From an uncultured Fretibacterium sp. (GTDB taxonomy: Bacteria; Synergistota; Synergistia; Synergistales; Aminobacteriaceae), in NCBI GenBank assembly GCA_947168585.1, contig CAMVMK010000004.1, positions 1 through 64,000 on the forward strand: a stretch of DNA of 64,000 nucleotides. Direction: 5' to 3'. Numbering within the stretch: the first letter of the stretch is position 1; each line of letters opens with the position of its first letter. This document shows positions 26,693-35,871 of the stretch, piece by piece. A program made the translations under genes and the position numbers. Below the pieces are notes generated by a model, which was given only the letters and a program-made list of their open reading frames with translations, was not told where the DNA came from and searched no databases.

Positions 26693-28168
26693 CTATTTTA
26701 ATTTCCAAATTAAATCAGACAATAACAAATCATGTTCGAGGCTCTCTGTCGTTGTATCTTTGCTGATATGCACAAATTCAATATCCATGATACGAGACCA
26801 GTCGCGCATTTGTTCAGCGTCAACATCGTAAGAAAGCACAGTGTGATGAGCTCCGCCCGCCAAAATCCAACATTCAAGACCTGTTTTTAAGTCAGGCATA
26901 GCGCGCCACATTACACGGGCAACAGGCAAATTAGGCATCGGCATAATCGGCTTGACACATTCAATATCTTGGCAGATTAAACGCAGTCTGCCGCCCATGT
27001 CAATTAAGCTAACTACTACAGCTTTACCCTCATGACCTTCAAATACCAATCTTGCAGGAGGCTCTTTGCCGCCTATACCCAACGGGTGGACTTCAATTCT
27101 TGGTTTTGCAGCAGCAACTGACGGACATACTTCAAGCATATGTGCGCCAAGACTGTATTCAAAGCCCGGCACAAGGTGATAAGTGTAGTCTTCCATGAAA
27201 GCACTTCCGCCCTTTTGTCCTTCGGTCATGAATTTAATAATTGCAGTCATACCGGCAACTTTCCAATCACCTTCAGCACCGTAGCCGTAGCCTGACGCTA
27301 ATAAATGCTGGCTTGCAAGGCCGGGTAACTGTTTCATGCCGTATAAGTCTTGGAAAGTGTTTGAGAAAGCACAGCAGCCCTCGCGGTCAAACATTTTCTT
27401 CATTGCAATTTCTTCGCGTGCTTGGTATCTTACAGTTTCAATATCGTCAGTTGCAAAATCATAAAGATTTTTGTATTCGTTCATGAGCGCATCAATTTCC
27501 GCGTCAGTAACTGCGTTCATAACGTCAACGAGAGAACCTACAGGCCATGTATTTACCTGCCAGCCGAGTTTAGTTTGAACTTCAACCTTGTCGCCTTCAG
27601 TAACTGCAACTTCTCTCATGTTGTCGCCAAATCTCATAATTTTAAGAGACTTTGAAAACTCTGCACCGGCGGCGGCTCTCATCCAACGTCCTAAACGTTC
27701 CTGAACGTCTTTATCCTGCCAAAATCCTGCGATAATTTTTCTCGGGCTTCGTAATCTTGCACCAATGAAGCCGTGCTCTCTATCGCCGTGAGCAGCCTGG
27801 TTTAAGTTCATGAAGTCCATATCAATTTCTTCGTTTGGTATTTCGCGGTTGTATTGTGTGGCAAAATGACACCAAGCCTTTTGTAAATTTGCAAGGCCGT
27901 TTATCCACATTTTAGAGGGGCTGAACGTATGGCACCACGTAATTATTCCGGCGCATTTAGTGTCGTGGTTAGCGTCGCGGATAACGTCAGTGATTTCGGT
28001 GTTGGTTTTCGCTGTAACTTTGTAGACAATTTTGCAGGGAAGAACGCCCGAAGCGTTGAGTTTATCGGTCATTTCCTGAGCGCGTTTTGCAACAGTTTCA
28101 AGAACTTCCGGCCCGTAAAGATATTGGCTTCCTACAACGAACCAAAATTCGTAATCTTTAATACTCAT
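26693..28168 (-). CDS. araA: L-arabinose isomerase
   Basis: 491 residues, full length for the family. Converts L-arabinose to L-ribulose in the cytosol, using Mn2+. FWFVVGSQYLYGPE at the start, WCHTFSPSKMWI, GYGAEGDWKVAGM and the metal-binding His in HLVPGFEYSLGAHMLEV are characteristic. Between tal and araD in the operon. Confidence 0.97.
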   Translation of the reverse strand: MSIKDYEFWFVVGSQYLYGPEVLETVAKRAQEMTDKLNASGVLPCKIVYKVTAKTNTEITDVIRDANHDTKCAGIITWCHTFSPSKMWINGLANLQKAWCHFATQYNREIPNEEIDMDFMNLNQAAHGDREHGFIGARLRSPRKIIAGFWQDKDVQERLGRWMRAAAGAEFSKSLKIMRFGDNMREVAVTEGDKVEVQTKLGWQVNTWPVGSLVDVMNAVTDAEIDALMNEYKNLYDFATDDIETVRYQAREEIAMKKMFDREGCCAFSNTFQDLYGMKQLPGLASQHLLASGYGYGAEGDWKVAGMTAIIKFMTEGQKGGSAFMEDYTYHLVPGFEYSLGAHMLEVCPSVAAAKPRIEVHPLGIGGKEPPARLVFEGHEGKAVVVSLIDMGGRLRLICQDIECVKPIMPMPNLPVARVMWRAMPDLKTGLECWILAGGAHHTVLSYDVDAEQMRDWSRIMDIEFVHISKDTTTESLEHDLLLSDLIWKLK

Positions 28169-28185
28169 TTTGTATTTTTAGCTCC

Positions 28186-29211
28186 TTATTTCGCTTTGTT
28201 CTCGATCGCTGACATTAAAGACTCAAACGCTTTATTGAACGATGTTAAACCGTCTTCAAGAAGTTTCGAGCATACAGCATTAATATCAATTCCAAGTGCA
28301 GCGAGCTTCTTTAAGTCTTCATTTGCGCCGTCAAGATTTCTTTCGAGGGTTTTAGCTGCTTTTCCGTGATTTACAAACGCTTCAAGAGTTACAGGCGGTA
28401 CAGTGTTGACTGTATCAGCACCGATTAAGTCTTCAACGTATTTAACGTCTGAATACGATTTATTTTTCGTTCCTGTGCTTGCCCATAAAGGACGCTGGAT
28501 TAATTTCTCGTTTGCAAAGAGTTTTTTGAACTCCTGATAAATTAATTTAATCCCGTCTACAGCTATTTTTCCGCAAAGAGAAGCGTCTTTATCTGCGAGC
28601 AGTTTATCTACTGCAGTATCAACACGGCTAACGAAAACAGAAGCAACAGAAGCCGCTTTGCCGCCGCGTTTAGTGCCCTCAATGTAGGCTTTTGCAACGT
28701 TAATATACTGTTCTTTTGAGAAAATTAACGTTGAATTTACATTGACGTTGCCTGCAATACATTCAGTCAATGCCGAAATTCCTTCGGGCGTAGCAGGGAT
28801 TTTAATCATTACGTTCGGGCGGTTTAATAAAGCAAATAATCTTTTTGCTTCAGATATAGTAGTATCCATATCTGACGCTAATAACGGATTGACTTCAAGA
28901 CTTACATAACCGTCCTTGCCGTTTGTTTTATCGTAAACAGGGCGCATAATATCAGCAGCAGCACCGACTTCCTGAAGAGTGAGAACTTCATAAATTTCAG
29001 CTGACGTTTTACCGGCCTTTGCGAGCGATTTAATTTCTTCGTCATAGTCCGAAGTTTTTGCGATTGCGTTTTCAAAAATTGACGGGTTAGTTGTAACTCC
29101 CGTAACTCCTAAATCTATCCATTCTTGAAGTCCGCCTGCGATCATTGCTTTGTTGATGTAGTCAAGCCAAATGCTTTGACCAAGTCCAAAAGTTTCGTGT
29201 ATTGATGTCAT
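28186..29211 (-). CDS. tal: Transaldolase
   Basis: 341 residues, the longer transaldolase type. It moves dihydroxyacetone units between sedoheptulose 7-phosphate and glyceraldehyde 3-phosphate. GVTGVTTNPSIFE at the N-terminus, the Schiff-base lysine in NVMIKIPATPEG, NVNSTLIFS and ASVASVFVSRVD are diagnostic. With tkt it completes the non-oxidative pentose phosphate route for arabinose carbon. Confidence 0.95.
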   Translation of the reverse strand: MTSIHETFGLGQSIWLDYINKAMIAGGLQEWIDLGVTGVTTNPSIFENAIAKTSDYDEEIKSLAKAGKTSAEIYEVLTLQEVGAAADIMRPVYDKTNGKDGYVSLEVNPLLASDMDTTISEAKRLFALLNRPNVMIKIPATPEGISALTECIAGNVNVNSTLIFSKEQYINVAKAYIEGTKRGGKAASVASVFVSRVDTAVDKLLADKDASLCGKIAVDGIKLIYQEFKKLFANEKLIQRPLWASTGTKNKSYSDVKYVEDLIGADTVNTVPPVTLEAFVNHGKAAKTLERNLDGANEDLKKLAALGIDINAVCSKLLEDGLTSFNKAFESLMSAIENKAK

Positions 29212-29223
29212 TTTAGTTTTTAC

Positions 29224-30807
29224 CTACCATTTCATTGAGTTAATTGCTGCTTTTTCGATTTCAAGCCCTGCAACATAACGCTGTGTGAAAATCTCAAAGC
29301 CTTTCACTTCGTCAGGGTCGGGGCTTACAGCTTCTCCGGCCAAATTTTTGAAGATACATTTATCCAAATAATCTTCAAGTTTTCCGTCTTTTTTGCCGTC
29401 TGCAAGATAAGCCGCAAGCAAAGCAATTCCCCACGCTCCGCCCTCTGAAGCCGTTGACATTACAGTAACTGGTGAATTTACAGCCGCCGCTAAGAATTTC
29501 TGCATTACCAAAGGAGTTTTGAAAAGTCCGCCGTGTCCCGTGATACGGTCTAACTTCACGCCCTCATCTTTGAGCAGAATATCCATTCCCAATTTCACCG
29601 CGCCTAATGATGTGTACAAATTTGTACGCATGAAATTAGCGAGATTGAATTTGCTGTCTGGAGTTCTTGCAAATAAAGGTCTGCCCTCATTGATAAATGT
29701 AACATTTTCGCCGGAATAATACCCGTAAGCTAAAAGCCCTCCGCAGTCTTTATCGCCGCTTAAAGCATTAGTGTAAAGTTTGCTGAATAATTCGCCGGTA
29801 TCAGCTTTTATGCCCATTAGCGAGCAAAATTCGCTGAAAATATTTACCCAAGCATTTAAGTCGCTTGTTCCGTTATTTGCGTGGGACATTGCGCAAGGAA
29901 AGCCGGACGGTGTCGTAACCATATCAATTTCGCGGTGAAGTTTGGATAATTTTTTCTCCAATACAATCATAGCGAACATGCTCGTGCCTGCTGAAAGATT
30001 ACCCGTTCTTGGAGCTACTGCATTTGTTGCAACCATGCCCGTACCTGCATCGCCTTCAGGAGGACAAAGAGGTATTCCTGCTTTCAAATTTCCGCTTTCG
30101 TCAAGGAATTTAGCTCCGTCAACGGTTAATCTTCCTGCGTCCTGACCCGCAACTAAAACTTTCGGGAAAACTTCACGGAGTTTCAAAGGCTTGATTAAAG
30201 CGTTAAACTTTTCCTCCATAACTGCGTCATAATCTAATTTTTCGGAGTCAATCGGGAACATTCCTGCAGCGTCTCCGATACCAATAACTTTTTCGCCCGT
30301 TAATCTGTAATGGACATAAGCAGCAAGAGTGAAGACTGACGCTATATTTTTAATGTGCTCTTCTTTATCCAAAATTCTTTGATACAAATGAGCGCATGAC
30401 CAGCGTAACGGGATATTAAACTGAAATACATCAGTGAGTTCGTCAGCGGCCTTTGTTGTGTTAGTATTTCGCCACGTCTGGAAAATTGCAATCTGCTTAT
30501 CGTCTTTATCGAGAGCAATATAGCCGTGCATCATTGCACTGATACCAATCGCCCCGAATTTTGAAGGAGTTACTCCGAATTTTTTTTCAATATCTTTGCG
30601 GAGATTTGAGTAGCAGTCTTTAAGACCTTTTTCAACGTCCTCAAGAGAATATGTCCAAACGCCGTTTACTAATTTATTTTCCCAGTCATGAATGCCGGAA
30701 GCTAAAACATTGCCGTCATAATCGGTTAAAACGCCTTTAATTCTTGTTGAGCCGAACTCAATCCCGAGCGCAGTTTTGCCCTCTAAAATTAAATTTTTTG
30801 CGTCCAT
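29224..30807 (-). CDS. araB: FGGY-family kinase, probable L-ribulokinase
   Basis: 527 residues. The ATP-binding start ALGIEFGSTRIKGVLTD, then AIGISAMMHGYIALD and the late GGLFKTPLVMQKFLAAAVNSPV mark a FGGY sugar kinase. It would phosphorylate L-ribulose between AraA and AraD. The assignment as ribulokinase rests mainly on the operon; by sequence alone xylulokinase-like activity is possible. It is cotranscribed with tkt (3 bases apart). Confidence 0.85.
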   Translation of the reverse strand: MDAKNLILEGKTALGIEFGSTRIKGVLTDYDGNVLASGIHDWENKLVNGVWTYSLEDVEKGLKDCYSNLRKDIEKKFGVTPSKFGAIGISAMMHGYIALDKDDKQIAIFQTWRNTNTTKAADELTDVFQFNIPLRWSCAHLYQRILDKEEHIKNIASVFTLAAYVHYRLTGEKVIGIGDAAGMFPIDSEKLDYDAVMEEKFNALIKPLKLREVFPKVLVAGQDAGRLTVDGAKFLDESGNLKAGIPLCPPEGDAGTGMVATNAVAPRTGNLSAGTSMFAMIVLEKKLSKLHREIDMVTTPSGFPCAMSHANNGTSDLNAWVNIFSEFCSLMGIKADTGELFSKLYTNALSGDKDCGGLLAYGYYSGENVTFINEGRPLFARTPDSKFNLANFMRTNLYTSLGAVKLGMDILLKDEGVKLDRITGHGGLFKTPLVMQKFLAAAVNSPVTVMSTASEGGAWGIALLAAYLADGKKDGKLEDYLDKCIFKNLAGEAVSPDPDEVKGFEIFTQRYVAGLEIEKAAINSMKW

Positions 30808-30810
30808 GAT

Positions 30811-32730
30811 TTAGCCTTTCAAAAATTCCTGAGCTACCTGTTCCGCTGAAATTCCCATTTCAACGCGGACTTGATCCGAAGTTCCTGAAGCACCGTAACG
30901 GGTAACGCCGAGAGTTTTGAAATTAGGAAGTAAAATTCCGTTCTTAGCCGCTTCAAGAGCCATAATCGCGCCCATTCCAGTATTAACATTATGGTCTTCG
31001 AGTGTGATAACACGATTGGTTTTAACGGCCTCTTTAATTGCGTTCATATCCGGCTCTAACGGGCAGGAAACAGCATAAACAGAGACTTTTTTATTGTTAT
31101 CGCGCTCTAAAATTTCTGCGGCATTAAGAGCAATCTGCGCTGTATATCCGAGTGCAAAAATAGCACCGTCATTGCCTTCGCGTAATTTATCAGCCTTGCC
31201 GTACTCAAATTTATAATCTCCTGTGTAGTATTTGAGGCCGTCAATCTTACTGCGTCCTACAGCCATGCAAATATCTCCGGGAGTTTTTAACATCCAGCGA
31301 GTAGCCCTGTCTGTCTGGTTAGGGTCAACAGGTACAACTAACTTCCAGTTAAACATGTTGCGCATTAATCCAACGTAGTCTATGCACTGGTGAGTTTTTC
31401 CGTCCTCGCCGACATCAAGTCCAACGTGAGTTAATACTGTTTTATTTCCGGCGTGGTTAATGTCGTTCAATCTCTGCTGATTGTAGACTTCATCAATGCC
31501 GAAGACCCCGAACTCTGCCCAAAGTGCAACAACTCCTGCAGTGCTTGCTGCTCCCGAAGCTGTTGCTACAGAATGTTCTTGAATACCGCACTGAATGAAA
31601 TTATCCGGGCATTCGTCTCTAAATTTCCCGGTCATTACTGACGGAATTAAATCGCAATCGAATACTAAAATCGGAGTTTTTCCGGGAACTTTGTAATTTA
31701 ATTTGCCGACATCAGCAAGAGCCTTTCCGAATGCTCCGCGATTATCAGAAACTTTTTTGCCTTCGTAATCAAACGGCGTTCCTGTATCAATATTAGGAGC
31801 GGGCGGGAAATCAATTTTTCTTCCTTTATAAACGGGCGGATTTTTGCGGCGTTCGAGAGCTTTATCAAGAGTATCAGGGCTTTCACCTAAATTTTTAACA
31901 ATTTCGCCGTAAGCGTCAACAGGGACAGCCTTTCCGTGATAATCCGGCTTGCCCTCCATTATTCCGCCGTCTTTGCCCATAACAGTGTGGCATAAAAGGA
32001 CAGTAGGCTTGCCGTTTTTGCCTGCATTTTTGAGAGCGTCATAAAGCTGTACGAAATCATTTCCGTCAACGTCTACAGCCTCCCAGCCGTCAGCCTCCCA
32101 TAATTCTTTAATGTTGCAGGGCATTATTTTTTTGCGTTCGCCTGAAAGCTGAATATCGTTGTAGTCTATTAAAGCGGTTACGCCCGTGAGATTTTCTTTG
32201 ACGGCCATTCTACGAGCCTCAGCGATTTGTCCTTTTGTCTGACCGCCGTCGCCCATTAAAACATAAACGCGGCCTTTATGATTATTAGCCCTTTGAGCGA
32301 GAGCAAAGCCGACTCCTGCTGAAAGTCCCTGACCTAAATTTCCTGAGCCCCAGTCAATTCCTGGAACTTCGCGGGTTATATGACCCTGAAATGCGCTGTA
32401 GCAGTTTCTGAAATGTGCCATAGCTTCTTCACGGTCGATAAATCCCCATTCGGATAAAGCCGCGTAAACTCCTGCGGAAGTATGGCCGTGAGAGACGATA
32501 ACGTAATCGCGGTTAATTTCGCTGCAGTTTTCGGGAGTTAAATCAGCAACTCCGTAGACAGTCAAGAACATTTCCATGCTTGAAAAAGCTCCGGCGGGGT
32601 GTCCGCTCTTGGCCGCGTTGACCATCGTTAAAGCCGCGACTCTTGCACGTTTGGCCGCTGCTTTGAGAGCGTCAAGATTATCGCCGGTTAATTTATCCAC
32701 AATGAATTTATTAATCTTAGGTAAAGACAT
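30811..32730 (-). CDS. tkt: Transketolase
   Basis: 639 residues, single chain with thiamine-diphosphate, pyrimidine and C-terminal domains. ThDP motif GDGGQTKGQIAEARRMA region with DYNDIQLSG; catalytic His residues in SGHPAGAFSSMEM and VSHGHTSAGVY. First gene of the arabinose operon; the leader at 32731-32830 must hold the promoter, but no clear box or operator was found there. Confidence 0.95.
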   Translation of the reverse strand: MSLPKINKFIVDKLTGDNLDALKAAAKRARVAALTMVNAAKSGHPAGAFSSMEMFLTVYGVADLTPENCSEINRDYVIVSHGHTSAGVYAALSEWGFIDREEAMAHFRNCYSAFQGHITREVPGIDWGSGNLGQGLSAGVGFALAQRANNHKGRVYVLMGDGGQTKGQIAEARRMAVKENLTGVTALIDYNDIQLSGERKKIMPCNIKELWEADGWEAVDVDGNDFVQLYDALKNAGKNGKPTVLLCHTVMGKDGGIMEGKPDYHGKAVPVDAYGEIVKNLGESPDTLDKALERRKNPPVYKGRKIDFPPAPNIDTGTPFDYEGKKVSDNRGAFGKALADVGKLNYKVPGKTPILVFDCDLIPSVMTGKFRDECPDNFIQCGIQEHSVATASGAASTAGVVALWAEFGVFGIDEVYNQQRLNDINHAGNKTVLTHVGLDVGEDGKTHQCIDYVGLMRNMFNWKLVVPVDPNQTDRATRWMLKTPGDICMAVGRSKIDGLKYYTGDYKFEYGKADKLREGNDGAIFALGYTAQIALNAAEILERDNNKKVSVYAVSCPLEPDMNAIKEAVKTNRVITLEDHNVNTGMGAIMALEAAKNGILLPNFKTLGVTRYGASGTSDQVRVEMGISAEQVAQEFLKG

Positions 32731-32831
32731 AAATATTTCACCTGAATTTTTTTAGAATTTTAATGCTTGTTTTTGAGATGAAATAATTTTAACACATAAA
32801 AGTTTTAGACGTTAGGGGGATTTTTAACGGC

Positions 32832-32862
32832 TTGACCGATAGTTACAACCTGTTGTTATACT
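32832..32862 (+). promoter_or_regulatory. MerR-type promoter/operator A (19-bp spacer)
   Basis: -35 TTGACC (32832-32837), 19-bp spacer, -10 TATACT (32857-32862). The over-long spacer is the hallmark of MerR-activated promoters. The spacer holds the dyad ACAAC-CT-GTTGT. 23 of the 31 bases match promoter B at 35318-35348, including TTGACCGATAGT. It drives the secreted hydrolase and the decarboxylase-like gene. Confidence 0.8.
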
Positions 32863-32895
32863 CCGTTCAAATTTTTAATTCATGGAGGTTTTATC

Positions 32896-33990
32896 ATGAG
32901 AATCACAATATTCGCTATGATAATGATGTTTGTACTTTTTGGAACTGCTTTTGCTGACATGAAGCCCGTTAAAAGTTTTGAAGAAAGAAAGGCGACCCCT
33001 TTTAATGGAAATCCTTTCGGCTTTGTCTACGGCGGTGCTCTGACTGAAAATGTTAAAGGCAAAGTCAACGTTCACCCGATTACTTATGAACTTAACGGAA
33101 TTAAAATTGCTGCGAATGTTTATACTCCTGCTGATTATGACGCTTCAAAAAAATATCCTGCTGTTACAGTTGCCCACCCTAACGGAGGAGTTAAAGAGCA
33201 GGTTGCAGGACTTTTTGCCCAAAAACTTGCGGAACTCGGATATATCACAGTTGCTGCTGACGCTGCTTATCAGGGTGAGAGCGGCGGAGAACCGAGACAT
33301 ACAGATATTCCGTTCTTTAGGACAGAAGATATTCACGGCATGGTAGATTTATTGACGATTTATCCCGGCGTTGATAAAGAAAAAATCGGTATGCTGGGAA
33401 TTTGCGGCGGAGGCGGTTACACTTTGAACGCTGCTAAATCTGAAAAGCGAGTCAAAGCTGTTGCAACTTTGAGCATGTTTAATTCAGGCCGTGTCCGCCG
33501 TGAAGGTTACATGAGCACTCAGATTAAAGACGTTCAGGAAAGATTAAAGCAGGCAAATGACGCAAGAAACGCAATAATTGAGAAAGACAACGTCATAGCG
33601 GCAGGCGGAACTTTAGATCTTGATCAGCTTACGGACGAATATATTTCTTCAATTAAAAATGACCTGTATCGCGAAGGACTTTTATATTACGGCAAAACTC
33701 ACAGACACCCGAACTCTACGTTTGAATATACTCAGGCAAGTTTGATTGAATTAATGGCTTGGGACGCTACGGACAATATTAAATTAATCAATGTTCCGCT
33801 GTTAATGATGGCAGGAAATATCGCAGATTCTCTTTATATGTCCGAAGACGCTATTGAGAAAGCAACAGGAACTAACGACAAAGAATTATTTTTAATTCCA
33901 GGAGCAATGCACATTCAGACTTATTGGAAGCCGGAATTTGTCGAGCAGGAAGTTAGTAAACTCAAGGAATTTTTCGGAAGGACGCTTTAA
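32896..33990 (+). CDS. Secreted alpha/beta hydrolase (dienelactone-hydrolase/YcjY-like)
   Basis: 364 residues with signal peptide MRITIFAMIMMFVLFGTAFA. Alpha/beta hydrolase core: VTVAHPNGGVKEQ, the nucleophile elbow GICGGGGY and the C-terminal His in IPGAMHIQTY. The nucleophile position holds Cys rather than Ser, as in dienelactone hydrolase and some YcjY relatives. Substrate unknown; an ester in the periplasm is likely. GGAGG upstream. Controlled by promoter A. Confidence 0.82.
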   Translation: MRITIFAMIMMFVLFGTAFADMKPVKSFEERKATPFNGNPFGFVYGGALTENVKGKVNVHPITYELNGIKIAANVYTPADYDASKKYPAVTVAHPNGGVKEQVAGLFAQKLAELGYITVAADAAYQGESGGEPRHTDIPFFRTEDIHGMVDLLTIYPGVDKEKIGMLGICGGGGYTLNAAKSEKRVKAVATLSMFNSGRVRREGYMSTQIKDVQERLKQANDARNAIIEKDNVIAAGGTLDLDQLTDEYISSIKNDLYREGLLYYGKTHRHPNSTFEYTQASLIELMAWDATDNIKLINVPLLMMAGNIADSLYMSEDAIEKATGTNDKELFLIPGAMHIQTYWKPEFVEQEVSKLKEFFGRTL

Positions 33991-33994
33991 TTCA

Positions 33995-34831
33995 ATGAGA
34001 GGAATTTTAATTTTAAGTTTGAGTTTTATTTTTCTAGCGCTTCCGGCATTTGCAAGCACTCTTGACGGTTATGACAGAGCGAAAGTTGCTGATGAAAATT
34101 ATGCGAAGATGCACGGAAATAAAATTTTTGACTCGGCGAAAGATGATCCGGAATTATTCGCAGTTATGAAAAAATATATTTACGGTGATTTATCAAAGCA
34201 GATAAAATTAACTGACACGGAACGTCAATTAATTACAATCGTAGTGCTGACGAGTAATCAAAATTATAAATTTTTGAAACGTGCCGTTGAAGGCTCGCTT
34301 GCTCTGAACGTCAAGCCTATTGAAATTCGTGAAGCATTGTATCATGTTGCACCTTATATCGGATTTCCGAAAGTTTTTGAGGCTCTTGATGTCGCAAATG
34401 AAGTTTTCGAGGATAATGGGATTAAACTTCCGCTTGAAAATCAAGCCACAACGACTGACGCGGATAGATTTGAAAAAGGTTTAGAATTTCAAGTCAATGC
34501 GTACGGCGAAAGAATTAATAAAATGAGGGAAGCGACCCCCGATTATCAGAAACATTTACAAGATAATCTTTCAGCTTTTTGTTTCGGAGATACTTACACT
34601 CGCGGAACTCTGAACTATAAAATGCGCGAAATGCTTACAATGGCTGTAATTGGGACGCTTGGAACGGCAGAAGCTCAATATAAATCGCACGTAATCGGAA
34701 CTCTTGACGCAGGCGCAACAAATGAAGAAGTTATAGGCGTAATTACGACAATGAATCCTTATATCGGATTTCCGCGAACATTAAACGCTTTGAGAATTGC
34801 AAATGAAGTTTTCAACGAACGCAAAAAATAA
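33995..34831 (+). CDS. Secreted tandem carboxymuconolactone-decarboxylase-family protein
   Basis: 278 residues from ATG 33995 with signal peptide MRGILILSLSFIFLALPAFA. Two CMD domains: about 50-130 (TDTERQLITIVVLTSN, PIEIREALYHVAPYIGFPKVFEAL) and about 170-270 (REMLTMAVIGTLG, VIGTLDAGATNEEVIGVITTMNPYIGFPRTLNAL). No AhpD-type CxxC. Known relatives decarboxylate aromatic lactones, but secreted tandem forms are not well characterised. It starts 4 bases after the hydrolase. Confidence 0.85.
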   Translation: MRGILILSLSFIFLALPAFASTLDGYDRAKVADENYAKMHGNKIFDSAKDDPELFAVMKKYIYGDLSKQIKLTDTERQLITIVVLTSNQNYKFLKRAVEGSLALNVKPIEIREALYHVAPYIGFPKVFEALDVANEVFEDNGIKLPLENQATTTDADRFEKGLEFQVNAYGERINKMREATPDYQKHLQDNLSAFCFGDTYTRGTLNYKMREMLTMAVIGTLGTAEAQYKSHVIGTLDAGATNEEVIGVITTMNPYIGFPRTLNALRIANEVFNERKK

Positions 34832-34850
34832 TCTCAAATTTTTTTAGAAT

Positions 34851-34886
34851 AGCCTCTGAATTTATCAGGGGCTGTGTTGTTATTTT
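34851..34886. terminator. Hairpin terminator between CMD gene and merR
   Basis: AGCCTCTGA (34851-34859) pairs with TCAGGGGCT (34865-34873), 9 bp, 5-base loop. T-rich sequence follows on the plus strand, ending in TATTTTT (34881-34887). Sits between convergent genes. Confidence 0.7.
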
Positions 34887-35293
34887 TAACTTTGGCATGA
34901 ACACGGAATTAAATTGCTGAAATATTCTCGCTCACCTGAGAGAACTTCATCGTAAAATTCCTGTTTTTTGTCTATATATTCAATTGAAGCATTTAAGGCC
35001 GCAATATTTTTTTGAAGCTGTAATTTTTTTTGCGCTAAAATTTTTTTTCTCTCTGGAATCGTTGACTCTCCTTCAAGACATAAATTAGTGTATTCTTTCA
35101 TTTCCTGAAGGCTCATTCCGCAATTTTTAAGACAGGTTAAACTTTTAATCCACGCAATATCGCGGTCGTCAAAAATTCTTCTATTAATATTGTCGCGCTT
35201 AACGTTCGGAATTAATCCCTCATTGCAGTAAAATTTTAATCCCTGATAAGTCATTCCCGTTTCTTTACATGCCTGCATCATTGTATAAATCAT
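34886..35293 (-). CDS. MerR-family transcriptional regulator
   Basis: 135 residues. Winged HTH at the N-terminus (MMQACKETGMTYQGLKFYCNEGLIP, then RRIFDDRDIAWIKSLTCLKNCGMSLQEMKEYTNL) and a C-terminal coiled coil. It belongs to the small AdhR/YyaN type that answers aldehydes or electrophiles and usually lacks metal ligands, but here the tail ends PCSCQS with two close Cys. It is divergent from the cupin operon and its own promoter overlaps promoter B, so autoregulation is likely. Confidence 0.88.
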   Translation of the reverse strand: MIYTMMQACKETGMTYQGLKFYCNEGLIPNVKRDNINRRIFDDRDIAWIKSLTCLKNCGMSLQEMKEYTNLCLEGESTIPERKKILAQKKLQLQKNIAALNASIEYIDKKQEFYDEVLSGEREYFSNLIPCSCQS

Positions 35294-35317
35294 AAAAAAT
35301 TCTCCTTAAAAATACGC

Positions 35318-35356
35318 TTGACCGATAGTATAAACCGATTGTTACTATTACGTCAA
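35318..35356. promoter_or_regulatory. MerR-type promoter/operator B with overlapping merR promoter
   Basis: Plus strand: -35 TTGACC (35318-35323), 19-bp spacer, -10 TACTAT (35343-35348) for the cupin operon. The arms ATAGTA (35325-35330) and TACTAT (35343-35348) form a 24-bp dyad. Minus strand: -35 TTGACG (35356-35351), 18-bp spacer, -10 TATACT (35332-35327) for merR. Both promoters share the operator. Confidence 0.8.
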
Positions 35357-35380
35357 AATTTTTCAGGAGGTTATATTTTT

Positions 35381-35860
35381 ATGATTAAAAAATTTCTGTC
35401 ATTATTATTAATCCTGTCGTTTTCGGCGGGAACAGCTTATGCCGAAGCAATACCGGATTATTTGAGCAAGATTATTCCCGTCGGAACGCCCAACACTATT
35501 GCCGGAGAACATTTCACGGGAAAAAGTTTTCTTGCTCCTCTTTCGCTTGAGCAGGTCGGAATTTTCAACGTAACTTTTGAACCCGGAAGCTATAACGAAT
35601 GGCATATTCACCACGCTTCAAAAGGCGGCGGACAAATTTTAATCGCAATTTCGGGACGCGGCTGGTATCAGGAAGAAGGCAAAGAAGCTCAGGAATTAAA
35701 GCCCGGTGATGTTGTAAATATTCCTGCAAACGTCAAACACTGGCACGGTGCTGCAAAAGATTCATGGTTTCAACATATAGCCCTCGAAGTACCAGGCGAA
35801 GAAACTAAAACAACGTGGCACGGATTTTTACCCGCTGAAGAATACGAAAAATTAAAATAG
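35381..35860 (+). CDS. Secreted cupin-domain protein
   Basis: 159 residues from ATG 35381 (AGGAGG 10 bases upstream; the frame continues upstream only through the promoter). Signal peptide MIKKFLSLLLILSFSAGTAYA. Single cupin barrel: NEWHIHHASKGGGQILIAISG with metal His residues, and PGDVVNIPANVKHWHGAA. Cytosolic relatives are often encoded with carboxymuconolactone decarboxylase-like proteins. First gene of a five-gene run. Confidence 0.86.
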   Translation: MIKKFLSLLLILSFSAGTAYAEAIPDYLSKIIPVGTPNTIAGEHFTGKSFLAPLSLEQVGIFNVTFEPGSYNEWHIHHASKGGGQILIAISGRGWYQEEGKEAQELKPGDVVNIPANVKHWHGAAKDSWFQHIALEVPGEETKTTWHGFLPAEEYEKLK

Positions 35861-35871
35861 GAGGTATTTTA

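Noticed and set aside
32838-32856. Reading the 19-bp spacer as merely a poor sigma-70 promoter
   Set aside because: The same spacing and sequence recur at 35324-35342 next to a merR gene, which makes MerR control the better explanation.
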